A stretch of DNA of 64,000 nt from Allosphingosinicella deserti (GTDB lineage: Bacteria; Pseudomonadota; Alphaproteobacteria; Sphingomonadales; Sphingomonadaceae): NCBI RefSeq assembly GCF_003012735.1, contig NZ_PXYI01000004.1, forward strand, positions 434,001-498,000. Direction: 5' to 3'. A model generated the notes under the pieces. The model was given only the letters and a program-made list of their open reading frames with translations. It was not told the origin of the DNA and searched no databases. The translations under genes were made by a program, and so were the position numbers. This document shows positions 63,083 to 64,000 of this stretch, in pieces (position 1 is the first letter of the stretch; each line of letters begins with the position of its first letter).

Positions 63083-63756
63083 TGGCCGACATCCTTCCCA
63101 CCTCCATCGACATCGACGAACTCCGCGCCCGTTGGGGTTCGTTCGCCTGGACGGCCGAAAATGCCGACAAGGCGAAGATCGTGGTCGGCCGCTACCCGCC
63201 GGGACGCCAGCACAGCGCGATCATTCCGCTGCTCGATCTCGCCCAGCGACAGGTCGGCGCCGAGACCCGGACCCAGGGCTGGCTGCCGGTTCCGGTGATC
63301 GAATATGTCGCCAAGCATCTCGATATGCCCTACATCCGGGCCTACGAGGTCGCGACCTTCTACACGATGTTCAACCTGCGCCCAGTCGGTCGCTACCATG
63401 TCCAGGTCTGCGGCACGACGCCGTGCATGCTGCGCGGATCGGACGACGTGTTCGCAGCCTGCAAGGCCAAGGGCCTCGCCAAGGGCCAGACCACGGCCGA
63501 TGGCCTGTTCACCTTGAACGAGGTTGAGTGCCTGGGTGCCTGCGCCAACGCGCCGATGGTCCAAATCAACGACGACAATTTCGAAGACCTGACCTTCGAG
63601 ACCACCACTGCGTTGCTCGAGGCGCTCGCCCGCGGCGAGTCTCCGACGCCGGGGCCGCAGGGCGTCAACCGGCGCACCAGCGATCCGGAAGGTGGGCCGA
63701 CCAGCCTCAAGGAAATGGTCCTCGAAAATCACGATTACCGGGAGAAAGCGGAGTGA
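63082..63756 (+). CDS. nuoE: NADH-quinone oxidoreductase subunit E
   Basis: A 224-residue subunit with a [2Fe-2S] cluster (N1a). The ligands are in [11 protein letters not shown] and [36 protein letters not shown] and [16 protein letters not shown] precede them. The end ([21 protein letters not shown]) is a long alphaproteobacterial tail. The stop overlaps the nuoF GTG (GTGA). Confidence 0.97.
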   Translation: MADILPTSIDIDELRARWGSFAWTAENADKAKIVVGRYPPGRQHSAIIPLLDLAQRQVGAETRTQGWLPVPVIEYVAKHLDMPYIRAYEVATFYTMFNLRPVGRYHVQVCGTTPCMLRGSDDVFAACKAKGLAKGQTTADGLFTLNEVECLGACANAPMVQINDDNFEDLTFETTTALLEALARGESPTPGPQGVNRRTSDPEGGPTSLKEMVLENHDYREKAE

Positions 63757-64000
63757 CCATCAATCCGCTGGCGGACAAGGACCGCATCTTCACCAATCTT
63801 TACGGCTACCAGGATTGGGGCCTGAAGGGCGCCCAGGCGCGTGGCGACTGGGACAATACCGCGAGGCTGATGCAGATCGGCCAGGACGCGATCATCGACG
63901 AGATCAAGGCGTCGGGCCTGCGCGGCCGCGGTGGCGCCGGCTTCCCGACCGGCATGAAGTGGAGCTTCATGCCCAAGGAGCCGACTCCCGGTCGCCCTAA
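63753..64000 (+). CDS. nuoF: NADH-quinone oxidoreductase subunit F (5' part, runs off the window)
   Basis: The first about 82 residues from a GTG at 63753. They read [36 protein letters not shown], then [28 protein letters not shown], the NADH/FMN loop ([10 protein letters not shown]) of the 51 kDa flavoprotein subunit. This subunit oxidises NADH and passes electrons to the cluster chain. The frame remains open at the window edge. The GTG overlaps nuoE by four bases. Confidence 0.95.
   Translation, partial: MTINPLADKDRIFTNLYGYQDWGLKGAQARGDWDNTARLMQIGQDAIIDEIKASGLRGRGGAGFPTGMKWSFMPKEPTPGRP

Overview
The window is high-GC, densely packed bacterial chromosome. Gene content and order point to an alphaproteobacterium of the Sphingomonadaceae (Sphingomonas-like). 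Indicators are the blocks xerD/aroK/aroB with accA nearby, rpmH-rnpA-yidD-yidC-engB, zapA - 6S RNA candidate - fau - DUF2842, tkt-gap-pgk with an archaeal-type class I aldolase, the nuoABCDEF order, two long TonB-dependent receptors, Flp pilins and DUF1178 next to a nitrilase and grxC. The family assignment is inference from content, not from a 16S gene.

Layout. 1-7.3 kb: end of a probable TerC-type membrane protein, an unknown membrane protein, an MFS transporter, a WYL regulator divergent from a VOC protein with a perfect inverted repeat between them, a serine hydrolase lipoprotein, an M23-like secreted protein and an L,D-transpeptidase. 7.3-22.7 kb: carboxylesterase, IscU-like protein, Kef-type antiporter, aroB/aroK, two unknown exported or membrane proteins, xerD, TonB receptor, accA, M48 peptidase with LysM, two tandem Flp pilins and a MutT-type Nudix hydrolase. 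22.7-31.5 kb: methyltransferase, zinc-ribbon protein, lipoprotein, a second TonB receptor with a Gly/Pro-rich insertion, comF, grxC, nitrilase, DUF1178, tRNA-Arg(CCU) and folE. 31.6-35.4 kb: the minus-strand rpmH-rnpA-yidD-yidC-engB block for ribosome, RNase P and membrane insertion.

35.5-41 kb looks accessory, with visibly lower GC and few recognisable housekeeping genes. It holds a TolC-family outer-membrane protein gene split by a frameshift, a small outer-membrane beta-barrel protein, a MarR-like winged-helix gene (also frameshifted), a 58-residue peptide with a textbook double-glycine leader, an alpha/beta hydrolase with an altered nucleophile elbow, and a second winged-helix paralogue. 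I read it as part or remnant of a secreted-peptide (bacteriocin or RiPP-like) locus. No ABC/C39 peptidase transporter or HlyD adaptor is present in the window, so export would depend on genes elsewhere.

41-49.4 kb: comM, DUF4262, a SIMPL-domain protein, tRNA-Leu(CAA), an AI-2E family permease, tRNA-Asp(GUC) with a large hairpin at its 3' end, a DUF2314/DUF2185-like protein, DUF2842, fau, a probable 6S RNA, zapA and a small coiled-coil protein. 49.4-56.2 kb: central carbon genes tkt-gap-pgk-fba, with an intrinsic terminator inside the cluster, then a methyltransferase and thiE. 56.3-60.1 kb: DUF72, an M23 peptidase, efp, a cupin, an inositol monophosphatase-family protein and a YbjN-like secreted protein. 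60.2-64 kb: the start of the nuo (respiratory complex I) operon, running off the right edge inside nuoF. Several dispersed palindromic repeats sit between genes.
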